Source: Gammaproteobacteria bacterium (GTDB lineage Bacteria > Pseudomonadota > Gammaproteobacteria > Thiomicrospirales > Thiomicrospiraceae). From it: DNA of 64,000 bases. Positions 44,609 to 55,264 of this stretch are shown in pieces (the stretch's first letter is position 1; each line of letters opens with the position of its first letter). The position numbers and the translations under genes were made by a program. The notes under the pieces are model-generated. The model made no database searches. It was given only the letters and a program-made list of their open reading frames with translations, and was not told where the DNA came from. The stretch covers positions 1 to 64,000 of the forward strand of contig JACXUY010000002.1 in assembly GCA_014763665.1 (NCBI GenBank), read 5' to 3'.

Positions 44609-47206
44609 ATGGTCTCCATCTCCGATAGTCTTGCTCAACACACCCCCATGATGCAACAGTATTTTCGCTTAAAAGCCGAGAATCCAGATAAGTTGTTGCT
44701 CTACCGCATGGGTGATTTTTACGAGCTGTTTTATGACGATGCGGTACGAGCAGCGAGACTACTGGACTTAACCCTGACCCATCGCGGCAAGTCAGCGGGT
44801 GAAGCCATTGCTATGGCGGGCGTGCCAGTTCACACCCTAGAAAATTACTTGATACGCTTGGTTAAACTGGGGCAGTCTGTCGCCATTGCCGAACAAGTGA
44901 GTGAACCAGGACAAGGCAAAGGGATTGTCGAGCGCAAAGTGGTGCGTATTGTCACCGCAGGAACGCTCACCGATGATTCACTGTTGGATGACAAACAAGA
45001 GTGCTTGCTGGTGTCTCTCTATCCCAAGGGTAATCACGTTGGGCTGGCCTTACTTGAACTGAGTAGCAACCGCTTTGAAGCCAGCGAGCTCAACTTAACG
45101 CAATTAGACAATGAACTGAATCGACTCAAACCCGCTGAAATTTTATGGCCAGAAGGCCTTGTTATTCCCGACAATCTGAAGAACCAGCACAACTTCACGC
45201 CCTACCCTGCTTGGCATTTTGAAACGCAAACCGCTAAAAACAAACTCTGCGATCATTTTGCTGTACAAAACCTACATGCCTTTGGTCTTGAAAATAGTCC
45301 ATTAGCCATTGGTGCCGCCGCTGCAGCTTTAGGCTACGCTCAACATACACAACAACAATCACTCTCGCATATTAGCGCTCTTAAAAGCTATCAACTCAAC
45401 GATTATTTACTCATTGATAGCACTAGCCGACGCAACTTAGAACTGGATACCAACCTATCTGGTGGCACAGACTATACGCTGTTTTCGACCATCGATCAGT
45501 GCCAAACACCAATGGGTAGCCGACTATTGCGTCGATGGTTGCATCAACCGTTGCTTCATACCCATGCCATTAATCAACGCTTAGATGCCATTGAAAGCCT
45601 TATCGCTGACAGTACCAACCTAAATGAGCTAACCCACTTGCTGGCAGACTGCTTCGACTTAGAACGCATTTTAACTCGACTCGCTTTGGGCAGTATTCGA
45701 CCAAGAGAGTTTCGTCAAATTGAGCAAACCTTGGCTAAGTTACCGGCATTACAGAAGTTATTGTCAGCCTATTCTAGCGAATTACTCATTCAGCTCAGCC
45801 AACAAGCTACCCCCTTACCAGAACTACAGCAGCATCTGCATCGTGCTTTGGCAGAAAACCTACCACTGCTGGTGCGCGATGGTGGCATTTTTGCCAGCGG
45901 TTTTGATGCCCAACTTGATGAATGGCGCAGCTTACAACAAGATGGTGGTGCTTATTTATTAGAGCTAGAAGCGCGAGAAAAAGCGCGAACGGGTATTAGT
46001 AGCCTGAAAGTGGGTTACAACCGCGTGCATGGCTTCTACATTGAAGTTTCGCGTAGCGACGACACGCCCCTACCCGAAGACTATGTACGTCGGCAAACCA
46101 TTAAAAACAGTGAACGCTACATTACGCCTGAACTCAAAGCTCATGAAGCTAAAGTACTACAAGCCGACGAAAAAGCCTTGGCGCGCGAGCGTCAACTTTA
46201 TGCCCAGCTGATGCAAACTGTCAACAACCAACTTGAACCCCTGACCCATATCGCTCAAGCCTTAGCCCACTGTGATGCGCTAAGTAACCTTGCGCAAGTA
46301 GCGCTACAATCACGGTGGCATCGCCCTACCTTTACAGAACAAACCCGCATTGATATTGTTGCAGGCCGTCATCCTGTCATCGAAAGTGCGTTATGCACCC
46401 CTTTTATTGCCAACGATGCCCACCTCAGCCAGTCCCGTAGCTTAATGCTCATTACCGGCCCTAACATGGGGGGTAAATCGACTTATATGCGACAGACGGC
46501 CATTATCGTCATTTTGGCTTGCATGGGCAGTTTCGTCCCCGCCGATTCGGCTTGTATTGGCCATATTGACCGCATTTTCACGCGCATCGGTGCCAGTGAT
46601 GATCTTGCCAGCGGTCGCTCGACTTTTATGGTCGAAATGAGTGAAACCGCTCACATTCTGCATCATGCTACGCCGCAATCGCTGATTTTGTTAGACGAAA
46701 TTGGACGTGGCACTTCGACCTATGATGGCCTTTCTTTAGCTTGGGCCATTAGTGAACAAGTAGCAAACCTCGGTGCCTTGTGTCTGTTTGCCACTCACTA
46801 TTTTGAACTAACTGAATTAGAAAACACCCATGCTCGTTGTTTCAATGCGCACGTTAGTGCTATGCAACATGAAGGCAAAGTGATTTTTCTACACAAAATC
46901 GCTCAAGGAGCAGCTAATCAAAGCTATGGTATTGCCGTCGCCGCACTGGCAGGTATGCCAAAGTCGGTGCTGGAAAGAGCACAACAACACTTAACGCAAT
47001 TAGAAGTCAGTAATCACCCCCTTGAAAAACCGCTAGCAGCATCCCCATTAAACCGGCAAGAAGCCGTGCAACAATTAGCCCTATTCAGCAGTGATACGCA
47101 GGCAGAACAAGTGAAATCTCAGCTCATGGCGGTCGATGCGGACAATTTGACGCCACGAGAAGCCTTAACCTTAATTTACGAACTTAAACAGCTTATAGGA
47201 AATTAA
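44609..47206 (+). CDS. mutS: DNA mismatch repair protein MutS
   Basis: Recognises mismatches and starts repair with MutL. The 865-residue protein has the mismatch-contact Phe and Glu in [12 protein letters not shown], the clamp and lever domains, and the ATPase with Walker [14 protein letters not shown] and [12 protein letters not shown]. The C-terminal tetramerisation tail ends [13 protein letters not shown]. Its ATG has AGGA upstream. pncC-mutS adjacency, here divergent, is common. Confidence 0.98.
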   Translation: MVSISDSLAQHTPMMQQYFRLKAENPDKLLLYRMGDFYELFYDDAVRAARLLDLTLTHRGKSAGEAIAMAGVPVHTLENYLIRLVKLGQSVAIAEQVSEPGQGKGIVERKVVRIVTAGTLTDDSLLDDKQECLLVSLYPKGNHVGLALLELSSNRFEASELNLTQLDNELNRLKPAEILWPEGLVIPDNLKNQHNFTPYPAWHFETQTAKNKLCDHFAVQNLHAFGLENSPLAIGAAAAALGYAQHTQQQSLSHISALKSYQLNDYLLIDSTSRRNLELDTNLSGGTDYTLFSTIDQCQTPMGSRLLRRWLHQPLLHTHAINQRLDAIESLIADSTNLNELTHLLADCFDLERILTRLALGSIRPREFRQIEQTLAKLPALQKLLSAYSSELLIQLSQQATPLPELQQHLHRALAENLPLLVRDGGIFASGFDAQLDEWRSLQQDGGAYLLELEAREKARTGISSLKVGYNRVHGFYIEVSRSDDTPLPEDYVRRQTIKNSERYITPELKAHEAKVLQADEKALARERQLYAQLMQTVNNQLEPLTHIAQALAHCDALSNLAQVALQSRWHRPTFTEQTRIDIVAGRHPVIESALCTPFIANDAHLSQSRSLMLITGPNMGGKSTYMRQTAIIVILACMGSFVPADSACIGHIDRIFTRIGASDDLASGRSTFMVEMSETAHILHHATPQSLILLDEIGRGTSTYDGLSLAWAISEQVANLGALCLFATHYFELTELENTHARCFNAHVSAMQHEGKVIFLHKIAQGAANQSYGIAVAALAGMPKSVLERAQQHLTQLEVSNHPLEKPLAASPLNRQEAVQQLALFSSDTQAEQVKSQLMAVDADNLTPREALTLIYELKQLIGN

Positions 47207-47212
47207 CTCATC

Positions 47213-48079
47213 ATGAGCAATAGCCCTTTTATTATCGAAGCGACACAAGAAAACTTTGCTGAAATTCTAGCCATGTCAGCGCAAAAACCGGTATTGGTCG
47301 ACTTTTGGGCCAGCTGGTGTGCGCCTTGTCGCCAACTGAAACCCGTGTTAGAGCAACTGGCGGTAGAGTACGCAGGTGCTTTCGTATTAGCCTTGGTCAA
47401 TAGTGACGAACAACAAGCCTTAGCACAACAATATGGCATCCGTAGCCTACCCACCATCATGTTGTTCAAAGATGGGGTCGCCGTTAAAACGGAAATGGGT
47501 GCTCAACCTGCTACGGCAATTCGTGCCATGCTCGATCCTTACATCACCCCTAGTGATGCCGATAACCTGCGTATGGTGGCTAAACAAGCACTGGCGGAAG
47601 GTCAAGTCGATGTTGCCATTGATGCGCTGAAACAAGCCGCTAGCATTACGCCGGAAAACTACAAAATCCACCTAGATTTGGTCAGCATCTTTATTTTACA
47701 AGGCAAACTGAACGAAGCCTTGGAGCTTTACAATGCGCTGAATGATGACGCCAAAGGTTCTAAAGAAGGCAAACCTATCGGCATTTTGTTATCCTTTGTT
47801 GAAATTGCGCTGGCTGCCCCCGTGCCAGATGAATTAGCGCAGCAGCTACAAGCGAACCCTAAAAATAGTGAAGCCCTTTATCAACTGGCGGCTTACGCGA
47901 TTATCGACCGTCAGTTTAGTGATGCCATTGAAATGTTTTTACAAATCATGGTAATAGATAAAGACTGGAACGACGGTGCAGCAAAAAAGGCATTGATCCG
48001 CTTATTTGAAATGCTCAGTGAAAGTCATCCCGATGTGGTGAAAGAAGGTCGTCGTAAGCTGCAAATGGTGCTTTTCTAA
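47213..48079 (+). CDS. Thioredoxin-domain/TPR co-chaperone (CnoX/YbbN-like)
   Basis: The N-terminal thioredoxin fold (residues 5-110) carries WASWCAPCRQLKP, C36 and C39, an active-looking CxxC; E. coli CnoX has SxxC there instead. A TPR-like helical C-terminus (about 115-285) follows, as in CnoX/YbbN, which binds GroEL substrates. So it may retain disulfide reductase activity together with a chaperone role. It follows mutS by six bases. Confidence 0.9.
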   Translation: MSNSPFIIEATQENFAEILAMSAQKPVLVDFWASWCAPCRQLKPVLEQLAVEYAGAFVLALVNSDEQQALAQQYGIRSLPTIMLFKDGVAVKTEMGAQPATAIRAMLDPYITPSDADNLRMVAKQALAEGQVDVAIDALKQAASITPENYKIHLDLVSIFILQGKLNEALELYNALNDDAKGSKEGKPIGILLSFVEIALAAPVPDELAQQLQANPKNSEALYQLAAYAIIDRQFSDAIEMFLQIMVIDKDWNDGAAKKALIRLFEMLSESHPDVVKEGRRKLQMVLF

Positions 48080-48103
48080 GCCACGAATCACTGGTCAGAA
48101 ACG

Positions 48104-49438
48104 ATGAAAAAACACCTTACCAATCTACTGACCAGTGAACGCCACATTATCATTACTGGCTTAAGTCGCAGTGGCAAATCGACCTTACTCACCAGCGTAA
48201 TGGCGCAACTGAGTGAACACGCCAACCCAGCGGGTGAGATGAATCGTCTGCCTTTTCTCACCCGTATTCCAGCCAATCGTTTGCTTTCAGCTAGGTTGGT
48301 CGAAAGTGATGAAGCGCCCAATTTTGATTTTGCCGCCAACTTGGCGCAACTTCAGCAACGACAATGGCCGCAAGCCACCACGCGTATTAGTCAATTCACC
48401 TTAGAACTTACCTTAAAACGCCCGCATGCTTGGCAACAAAGGCTGTTAGGCGACGAAATCCATCGTTTCATCATCTACGATTATCCCGGTGAATGGTTAA
48501 TGGACCTGAGCTTAGCAGATCTCAGCTACAGCGATTGGTCGGCGCATGTACTGGCGCAACAAACCAGCGAACCTCAGCTCAGCCACGCACAGTCTTGGTT
48601 AGCCATGCTCAATGGATTCGATTTTGATTTGCCCGTTAATAGTCTTTACAGTGACCATCTGTTGCACAGCTATCAACACTACTTACAGAGTGCTAAGTGC
48701 GCTGGCATCAGTCGATTACAACCAGGGGCTTTGTTGCTCACACCGCCCGACCCTGCTCATCTATTAGGTCGATTTTGTCCGCTACCAGCGAAGGTATTGG
48801 CACAACCCAATCACCCTTGGTTGTTGCACTTCCAACAGCGTTATCAAGACTATCTAGAATCTTGGGTTAAACCCTTACGCGATACCTATTTCCGTCGTGC
48901 ACAGCAACAAATTGTGTTACTCGACTTGTTTGAAGGACTGGCCTTTGGTCGTGCTTATCTTGCCGAAATGCAAGAATCACTCAATCATCTGATGAGCAGC
49001 TTCATTTACGGCAAACGTCGTTGGTATGAAAAACTGCATAAACACGTCAGTATTGAACAGGTCATCTTTGTCGCCAGTAAGTGTGATTTAGTACCCTTAA
49101 GCCAACAACCGCGCTTATTATCGCTGCTCAAGCATGTCAGCCAAGGCGCAAGTCAACAACTCAAAGCACAACAGATCGCCTTTGACCACCTATTGCTATC
49201 GGCACTGGTTGCCACCAAACCCGACGCCGACAACCCGCAAGCACTGAGATACAAACACCCAGATGGCAGTACGCATCAAGTCGAATTCGATCCTATCCCT
49301 GAACGCATTCATGATCTGAGCGAGCAAGGCGTTTACCCGCTCATTCACTGCTTACCACCAATCATTCATCAAGCGAGTGATTTTCGTACCATGCACCTTG
49401 ACCAGCTACTCAATCGCATCATGGGGGAAGCATCATGA
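48104..49438 (+). CDS. ycjX: YcjX-family P-loop NTPase
   Basis: A 444-residue NTP-binding protein with Walker A GLSRSGKSTLLTS near residue 20 and FIIYDYPGEWLMDLSL as the switch-like region. The family (DUF463) is a stress-linked GTPase-like group, in E. coli adjacent to the psp phage-shock operon. Here no psp genes are near. It overlaps the next gene by four bases (ATGA). Confidence 0.92.
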   Translation: MKKHLTNLLTSERHIIITGLSRSGKSTLLTSVMAQLSEHANPAGEMNRLPFLTRIPANRLLSARLVESDEAPNFDFAANLAQLQQRQWPQATTRISQFTLELTLKRPHAWQQRLLGDEIHRFIIYDYPGEWLMDLSLADLSYSDWSAHVLAQQTSEPQLSHAQSWLAMLNGFDFDLPVNSLYSDHLLHSYQHYLQSAKCAGISRLQPGALLLTPPDPAHLLGRFCPLPAKVLAQPNHPWLLHFQQRYQDYLESWVKPLRDTYFRRAQQQIVLLDLFEGLAFGRAYLAEMQESLNHLMSSFIYGKRRWYEKLHKHVSIEQVIFVASKCDLVPLSQQPRLLSLLKHVSQGASQQLKAQQIAFDHLLLSALVATKPDADNPQALRYKHPDGSTHQVEFDPIPERIHDLSEQGVYPLIHCLPPIIHQASDFRTMHLDQLLNRIMGEAS

Positions 49439-50361
49439 CCACACAACAACATCAGAGTCGCGATAAGGTCATATATGATGACTTCGATCATCTGCCCAGT
49501 TATCAACCTGTTGTTCAGCCGATTGCCACTGATGAAACACCTAGTGCCGAAATAGCTTGGTACAAACGCGCCATTAACTGGTTATTGATTACCGGTATCA
49601 GTTCACTGTTGCTTGGCTTAGTGGTAACCAGTATCGAATCTTGGCTGAATAGTTTAGGGCAGTTGCCACTCTTAGCCAGTGCGCTGTTCGTAACCAATAT
49701 GCTGTTTGTGGGATTGTTGCTGTGGTTTGTCGGACGAGAAACCCTAGCCTACCGTCGTGTTAATCGGGTGATTAACGAGGCACAGGAATTAACCTCGCTG
49801 CTGACTCAAGGTGATAAAATAGCCGTCACTCATTGGCTAGAACAACTAACCCAACAACACCAAAACAGCGAACAGGCTCGACGATTGCATCACGCTTTCT
49901 GGCAAACGGTACAGGCACATCATACCGGTTTTGAGCGGCTCGAACTCTACCAACGTATGGTCAGCCAGCCTCTAAAACAAGCAGCAGAAGCGCTCATTCA
50001 ACCAGCAATGTTACAAGGCGCTGGCATCAGTTTACTCAGTCCGAATAACCTGATACATAGCCTGATTTTACTCTGGCGCAGTGCCAAATTAGTGCGTGAT
50101 ATTGCCCAAGTTTACGGCATCCGACCCGGCTTTTTTGGTAGCATCAAGCTGCTCAAAATCGCACTCGAAAACATGGTGATTCAACAAGGCGTAGATCTGC
50201 TGGTCGATGCCGGCATGCAAAAAGTTAGCCAAGGTGTGTTAAGCAAAGTAGTCGAAAAAGGATCGGAAGCCACAACAACAGGGTTATTGCTGAGAAGGCT
50301 TGGCAAGGCGATGATTAATCAATTGGATTTGCAGGAACGGTTGAAACAGATGAAGCACTAA
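49435..50361 (+). CDS. YcjF-like DUF697 membrane protein (TIGR01620 family)
   Basis: A 308-residue inner-membrane protein with two adjacent hydrophobic helices (about residues 44-65 and 72-100) and a C-terminal DUF697-like domain containing a Gly/Ser-rich segment (GAGISLLSPNNLIHSLILLW). Partner of YcjX by gene order and overlap. Function unknown. Confidence 0.85.
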   Translation: MTTQQHQSRDKVIYDDFDHLPSYQPVVQPIATDETPSAEIAWYKRAINWLLITGISSLLLGLVVTSIESWLNSLGQLPLLASALFVTNMLFVGLLLWFVGRETLAYRRVNRVINEAQELTSLLTQGDKIAVTHWLEQLTQQHQNSEQARRLHHAFWQTVQAHHTGFERLELYQRMVSQPLKQAAEALIQPAMLQGAGISLLSPNNLIHSLILLWRSAKLVRDIAQVYGIRPGFFGSIKLLKIALENMVIQQGVDLLVDAGMQKVSQGVLSKVVEKGSEATTTGLLLRRLGKAMINQLDLQERLKQMKH

Positions 50362-50664
50362 CGGACACTTCTCACCATCACTTCGACAAACTCAGTGCGA
50401 ACGGAGATCAAAAAAACAATAACCTCGTTCAGCCTGAGCCTGTCAAAAGATATAACTGTGGTTTTTAGTAGCACCTTTAAACGACTCAATCATAAAACCA
50501 ATTCATAACCTGTGCTGCGCCCTGCTTGCGGCGTAAAATCAATCTAATCTGCGCATAATATGCGGTAAATAAGGTAATAATCTTCGCAAACAGAATGCAT
50601 CAACCTTACTTTTTTACCCGCGTTTTTTAGATTCTGAGATTAACCGCTTTCAATGCTCTGTAAA
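50362..50664. other. Intergenic region holding a degenerate inverted repeat
   Basis: No ORF. Two arms, 50381-50404 (CTTCGACAAACTCAGTGCGA...) and 50425-50448 (CGTTCAGCCTGAGCCTGTCA...), are inverted copies of the dispersed sequence often seen in bacterial genomes as TTCGACAAGCTCAG. The remainder is AT-rich with a small palindrome CGCATAATATGCG near 50559-50571. Confidence 0.55.
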
Positions 50665-51942
50665 TCACGCTAATAAAAACTGCCATGCGGGTATCGCTTT
50701 AATCGATACACCAGATTCCTGCCATTCTGCTGAATGGTCAAGGGTGATAATGATCCCCTCGTTGCATTGCAAATAATGCGCCGCTGCAATCAGACCTGCA
50801 ACTTCTCGCGCTTTAGTATCGGGGTGGCCAATATCGACTGATACCTGCAAGGGGATCCTTTTCTCATGGGTTTGCCAGACAAAATCGCATTCTTTTGCGC
50901 CCTTAATAAACTGTACGCTTAATTGACGACGACGCAACTCAACCGCAACCATATTTTCGAGTAGTTTGCCCAAGTCTTGACTGTAGCGGTAGGTTAGTTG
51001 CGTTAAAAAGGCATTGTCGATGATATAAGCCTTCTTGTCTGCCATCGTCTGACGCACTAAAGAGGGATCGTATTTGCTGGCATTGACCACCAAATATACG
51101 GCTTCAGCAATATCATAATAGTCGTGCAGGGTGTTTTTTGCGACCCGATAGCCCAATGTCTTCATCTCGTTATGAATTTTACTAATCGAAATGGGACTAC
51201 CCACACTTTCAACAAGGCGTTTGAGAAAGTATTTCAACGCAGGCAAGTTGCTTTCTTGGTAACGTTCGACAATATCCCGAAAGATCATGACATCGTAGTA
51301 TTCTTGAATGATTTTGGTGTGAATGTCTTTATCTTCGATCAATGCCAGCTCTGGAAAACCACCCGTTTGCACATACTGGTGGAAAGCCGATAGCATTTTA
51401 GCGCGTCCTAGACTACTAATTGAGTCAATCGCAATATCTCGAAAGGCCAAATATTCGGTGAATGAAAGCGGAAATAACTCGTAGCTAACCGAACGCCCAC
51501 GCAAGGCGGTTGCAATGTCAGAACTGAGTAACTTGGCATTCGAGCCAGTGATAAAATTATGCTTGCTGATCGAGTCATCCAAGCGACGCACAAACTTTTC
51601 CCAACCCTCTATTTCCTGAATTTCATCGAAGAAGAAGTAACAGTTACTTAAATCAATGTCAGGATAAAGCTCTCGATAGGCTTGTAACAGCGCATCTAAA
51701 CTGTCAGCGCTTAAGGTTAGGCGCTCATCCTCAAAATTGATATAGATGATCTGCCTTGTGGGTATCTGCTCGCGAAGTTGTGCAATGCTATTGAGCAATA
51801 ATGAACTTTTCCCCACGCGACGCATTCCAGTCACGACCAAAATTTTTTCTAAATGGGTAGGCAAGACTAATGAGCGTGCTTTCAGCGGTTTAATCGCCGT
51901 TTGATGAAAGTCTAGAATGCATTGTTTAAACAGTTCTTTCAC
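50665..51942 (-). CDS. AAA-family ATPase with DUF4143 domain
   Basis: 425 residues: an N-terminal P-loop ATPase with Walker A GMRRVGKSSLLL (39-50) and Walker B YFFFDEIQEIEGWE, sensor-like TGSNAKLLS, and a C-terminal DUF4143 domain with ECDFVWQ resembling a PD-(D/E)XK core. Such genes are common as isolated, horizontally transferred units; their role is not established. Start is GTG at 51942 without a good ribosome site. It is on its own between two unrelated gene blocks, and its promoter overlaps a 27-bp palindrome. Confidence 0.88.
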   Translation of the reverse strand: MKELFKQCILDFHQTAIKPLKARSLVLPTHLEKILVVTGMRRVGKSSLLLNSIAQLREQIPTRQIIYINFEDERLTLSADSLDALLQAYRELYPDIDLSNCYFFFDEIQEIEGWEKFVRRLDDSISKHNFITGSNAKLLSSDIATALRGRSVSYELFPLSFTEYLAFRDIAIDSISSLGRAKMLSAFHQYVQTGGFPELALIEDKDIHTKIIQEYYDVMIFRDIVERYQESNLPALKYFLKRLVESVGSPISISKIHNEMKTLGYRVAKNTLHDYYDIAEAVYLVVNASKYDPSLVRQTMADKKAYIIDNAFLTQLTYRYSQDLGKLLENMVAVELRRRQLSVQFIKGAKECDFVWQTHEKRIPLQVSVDIGHPDTKAREVAGLIAAAHYLQCNEGIIITLDHSAEWQESGVSIKAIPAWQFLLA

Positions 51943-51963
51943 ATTAAAAAGCCAACATTAATA

Positions 51964-51990
51964 AAATTGTATTTATAAAAGATACAATTT
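51964..51990. promoter_or_regulatory. Perfect inverted repeat (operator candidate) at the ATPase promoter
   Basis: AAATTGTAT (51964-51972) and ATACAATTT (51982-51990) are perfect 9-base inverted arms with a 9-base centre. It overlaps the likely -10 and start site of the divergent-free ATPase gene, a position for repression. Confidence 0.5.
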
Positions 51991-52014
51991 AGATAAAATG
52001 CTCTTTTTTGTCAA
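51986..52014 (-). promoter_or_regulatory. Likely promoter of the DUF4143 ATPase gene
   Basis: Minus strand: perfect -35 TTGACA (52014-52009), 17-base spacer, weak -10 TAAATT (51991-51986). Confidence 0.5.
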
Positions 52015-52082
52015 CCTGAAACAACAGTTCGTGCGAAATCAGTCCACTAACATGACATCATAGGTGTTTGTTGGCTTCTCTC

Positions 52083-52637
52083 CTACTTAGCCAACCACGG
52101 CCAAGCCGCCCGCACATATTGCACCATCGACCAAATGGTGAGAATGGCCGCCAAATAGAGTAACCACTCACCAACGACCAAAGACCAAGAAAGATTCCAA
52201 GTGAGCATGCCGATAGCCACTAACTGAAAAACCGTTTTTGCTTTGCCGAGCCATGAAACGGCAACGGCTGCTCTTGCTTGCAGTTCTGCCATCCACTCGC
52301 GTAATGCCGATACACTGATTTCACGCATGATAATGACCAGTGCTGCCAAGGTAATCCACCAATTATCGAGACTTGGCACCAACAAAACTAACGCAGCAGA
52401 CACCATGAGCTTGTCCGCAACAGGGTCTAAAAAAGCACCTAATGCTGATTGCACTTCCCACTTACGCGCCAGCCAACCATCCAATAAATCGGTAATCGCT
52501 GCCACAGTAAACAGCCCAGCCGCCCACCAACGCTCACCGTCACCCTCAAGCCAAAATAACAGCACAAAGGCCGGAATCGCTAAAATACGAAACCAAGTTA
52601 ACCACATAGGGATTTGCTGTTTGAGTCGAAACAACAC
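52083..52637 (-). CDS. pgsA: CDP-diacylglycerol--glycerol-3-phosphate 3-phosphatidyltransferase
   Basis: Makes phosphatidylglycerol phosphate at the inner membrane. The 184-residue protein has the CDP-alcohol motif DGWLARKWEVQSALGAFLDP with VADK following, and four to five helices. Start is GTG at 52637, placing WLTWFRILAIP where the family has NWLTLFRxxxIP. uvrC-pgsA order is conserved, but a HugZ-like gene is inserted between them. Confidence 0.94.
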   Translation of the reverse strand: MLFRLKQQIPMWLTWFRILAIPAFVLLFWLEGDGERWWAAGLFTVAAITDLLDGWLARKWEVQSALGAFLDPVADKLMVSAALVLLVPSLDNWWITLAALVIIMREISVSALREWMAELQARAAVAVSWLGKAKTVFQLVAIGMLTWNLSWSLVVGEWLLYLAAILTIWSMVQYVRAAWPWLAK

Positions 52638-52714
52638 GGTGCATTTCTCTTTATAAAATTATTCGTTATGATGAAGCGATTTTAACACACTGACCAACTC
52701 GAATTTTTATCCTA

Positions 52715-53275
52715 TTAATGCTTTTCGCATATTTGTGCCTGAATGTCATCTTTTGCAGTGAAATCAGCACTGAGATCCTCTTCACTAAAATGATAGGTTT
52801 GGGCAAAACCACGTACATAGGTTGCCTGCTTAGGCGTGAGTTCAATGAGCTGAAAATCGGTCAGTTCTCTTAAGGTACGCATCATTTTTCCCAGCAGCTG
52901 CTCGAAACGATCTATTAACTGCGCCCATGCTTGTGTTTCTCTGGCAATTGGCTTTGCGCAGCAACGAATCATGCTGCGTTGACGACGAAACAGATTTGCA
53001 GGCGTTTCGGGTTCAATAAACAGCAAACTTGCAGCAGGCTTGTGCAGAATATTTTGTGTGTGTGCCGCTAATGCGGAAATATATATATAAAAACAACCAT
53101 TCAGCTGCAATGTGGGTGCGTAGCTTGCATCGGCAAAGCCTTCCGCATTCACTGTTGCCAAGATCACACTGTTAAATTGTTGATTGAATGCATGAAACTC
53201 AGCCAAGGCTTGCTCTGTAGTCAGCTTGGGTAACATCAACGAGGGTTCAGTAACTTCGCTCGATAAATTATTCAT
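52715..53275 (-). CDS. HugZ-like FMN-binding split-barrel protein
   Basis: 186 residues of the pyridoxamine 5'-phosphate oxidase-like fold: FNSVILATVNAEGFADASYAP is the typical first strands, and LIELTPKQATYVRGFAQTYHF resembles the HugZ C-terminus that helps bind heme. HugZ is a heme oxygenase-like enzyme of iron use. The length is shorter than Helicobacter HugZ. No clear Fur box is visible. Heme function is inference. Confidence 0.8.
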   Translation of the reverse strand: MNNLSSEVTEPSLMLPKLTTEQALAEFHAFNQQFNSVILATVNAEGFADASYAPTLQLNGCFYIYISALAAHTQNILHKPAASLLFIEPETPANLFRRQRSMIRCCAKPIARETQAWAQLIDRFEQLLGKMMRTLRELTDFQLIELTPKQATYVRGFAQTYHFSEEDLSADFTAKDDIQAQICEKH

Positions 53276-53336
53276 CCTTATCTCCAGTGAGCTGTCTCAA
53301 TTAATAAGACTTTTCCAATGCAAGTGTGAAACTCTG

Positions 53337-55181
53337 TTAGCTATCTTGTTCAGGATGAAAATAGGCATAAACGGCTTCCGCCTGTTTCTGCGTCACCCCT
53401 TCAATAGCCAATAACTGTTCGATAGTAGCGGCTTTAATAGCACTGGTGTTACCCAGTTTTCTCAGCAATTTTTGCCGCGTTTTCGGCCCAATACCGGGAA
53501 TTTCTTGCAGCCCAGAAGCCAAACTGGTTTTACGTTTATTGCGTTGACCGGTAATGGCAAAACGATGCGCTTCGTCACGAATGCGTTGCAATAAATGCGC
53601 CACCGCATGATCGGGTGGCAGTTGCACGCCTTCGCTATCACCAACTTGATAAAAGGTTTCTAAGCCTGCTTTACGCCCTTCACCCTTGGCGATAGACAAA
53701 AGCATCACTTGTTCCAGTAAACCAAGTTCTTCTAGCTGCTGTTGCGCCTGTGCTAATTGCGTCTTGCCACCATCGACAATGAGTAAGTCGGGCAAATTAC
53801 CTGTTTGCACACCACTTTTGAGACGTCGGCTTAACACTTGTCGCATGGCAGCGGGGTCGTCACCAGGGGTAATACCAGTGATGTTATAACGTCGATAATC
53901 GGCTTTACTGGCCAACCCATTCATAAACACCACGCAGGAAGCGACGGTATTAGTACCTTGCAAGTGCGAAATATCGAAACACTCCATGCGCATCGGTAAG
54001 CGGGGCAAGGCTAGGGTTTCTTGTAATTGCGTTAATAAACGCAACTGTTGCGCTTCATCCACCGCTACACTGGTTAGGGCTTGCTGACCGTTTTGCGTGG
54101 CCAGCTCTAGCCAACGTTTGGCATCACCCCTAGCCGCGGTGACCAAATAGACCTGATAACCCGCCTGCCAAGCAAACCATGCCTTTAAGCCCTCTAAATC
54201 ATCGGGAACACAACCCAAGATAATGCGTTTAGGAATTTCTCGACCCGCATAATATTGCACTAAAAAAGCCGCTAACACCAAAGCGGGCTCGGAAAATTGC
54301 GCGTGTTTGGGAAAATGACTGCTCGAACCCCACAAGTTTCCATTGCGAATCATTAACAGTTGAGCTACTACCCTACCCGACTCATCTTGCACCAAGGTCA
54401 CCACATCGGCATCCTCATCGCGACTGACAGAAACAAACTGCTTCGCTTGCACACTTTTCAACAACTCAATTTGATCGCGCAAGGCGGCAGCCTGTTCAAA
54501 CTCCAGCGCTTCGGCGGCCTGCTGCATCTGAGCTTGTTTACTCTCGATCACTTGTGCGCTTTTGCCTTCCAAAAACGCAAGAGTGTCATTTACATCTTGT
54601 GCATAGGCTTCTTTGCTGATGAAACCGGTACAAGGCGCGGTACAGCGTTTTATTTGATACTGCAAACAAGGTCGCGAACGATTGCGATAAAAGCTATCGC
54701 TACACTGACGCACAGGGAAGATTTTTTGCAAGGTATTTAAGGTTTCATAAACTGCCGGACTGCTGGGAAAAGGACCGAACAATCTTCCTTCTTTTTTTCG
54801 ACTGCCACGATAAAAATACAAACCGGGAAAATCGTGTTGCGTGGTGACGTACAAATAAGGATAAGACTTGTCATCGCGGAAAATAATGTTATAACGCGGA
54901 TTGTGCTTTTTAATCAGCGTATATTCGAGAATGAAAGCCTCTGCTTCGGTATTGGTCAGCATCAGCTCAACACGCGCCACCTGCGCCACCATGGTGCGTG
55001 TTTTCGGGTGATCGTGATGACGCACAAAATAGCTGCTTACCCGACGCTTTAAGTTCTTGGCTTTACCAACATAAATCACCTGATCTTCACTATTGAACAT
55101 CAGGTAACAGCCCGATGATTCGGGTAAGGTCTGTAAAAAATGAGTTAAGTCAAATGGATTAGGTGAATCAGTATTGGACAT
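53337..55181 (-). CDS. uvrC: UvrABC system protein C
   Basis: Makes both incisions in nucleotide excision repair. The 614-residue protein has the GIY-YIG domain (SSGCYLMFNSEDQVIYVGKA), a Cys-bearing linker, the UVR motif, the RNase H-like C-terminal nuclease with ECFDISHLQG and two helix-hairpin-helix motifs ending LQEIPGIGPKTRQKLL. Start ATG at 55181. Confidence 0.97.
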   Translation of the reverse strand: MSNTDSPNPFDLTHFLQTLPESSGCYLMFNSEDQVIYVGKAKNLKRRVSSYFVRHHDHPKTRTMVAQVARVELMLTNTEAEAFILEYTLIKKHNPRYNIIFRDDKSYPYLYVTTQHDFPGLYFYRGSRKKEGRLFGPFPSSPAVYETLNTLQKIFPVRQCSDSFYRNRSRPCLQYQIKRCTAPCTGFISKEAYAQDVNDTLAFLEGKSAQVIESKQAQMQQAAEALEFEQAAALRDQIELLKSVQAKQFVSVSRDEDADVVTLVQDESGRVVAQLLMIRNGNLWGSSSHFPKHAQFSEPALVLAAFLVQYYAGREIPKRIILGCVPDDLEGLKAWFAWQAGYQVYLVTAARGDAKRWLELATQNGQQALTSVAVDEAQQLRLLTQLQETLALPRLPMRMECFDISHLQGTNTVASCVVFMNGLASKADYRRYNITGITPGDDPAAMRQVLSRRLKSGVQTGNLPDLLIVDGGKTQLAQAQQQLEELGLLEQVMLLSIAKGEGRKAGLETFYQVGDSEGVQLPPDHAVAHLLQRIRDEAHRFAITGQRNKRKTSLASGLQEIPGIGPKTRQKLLRKLGNTSAIKAATIEQLLAIEGVTQKQAEAVYAYFHPEQDS

Positions 55182-55264
55182 GCAAACTCATGTTGTTTAG
55201 TGGTGGTTAAGAAGCTTTTCCAGTATTATAACCCCTTTATTCGATTAGATTAGGATTGACCATA

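Noticed and set aside
50381-50448. CRISPR-like repeat
   Set aside because: Only two inverted arms, no direct repeat array or spacers. No CRISPR found elsewhere in the window.
53276-53336. Fur box before the HugZ-like gene
   Set aside because: AT-rich, but no convincing match to the 19-bp Fur consensus.
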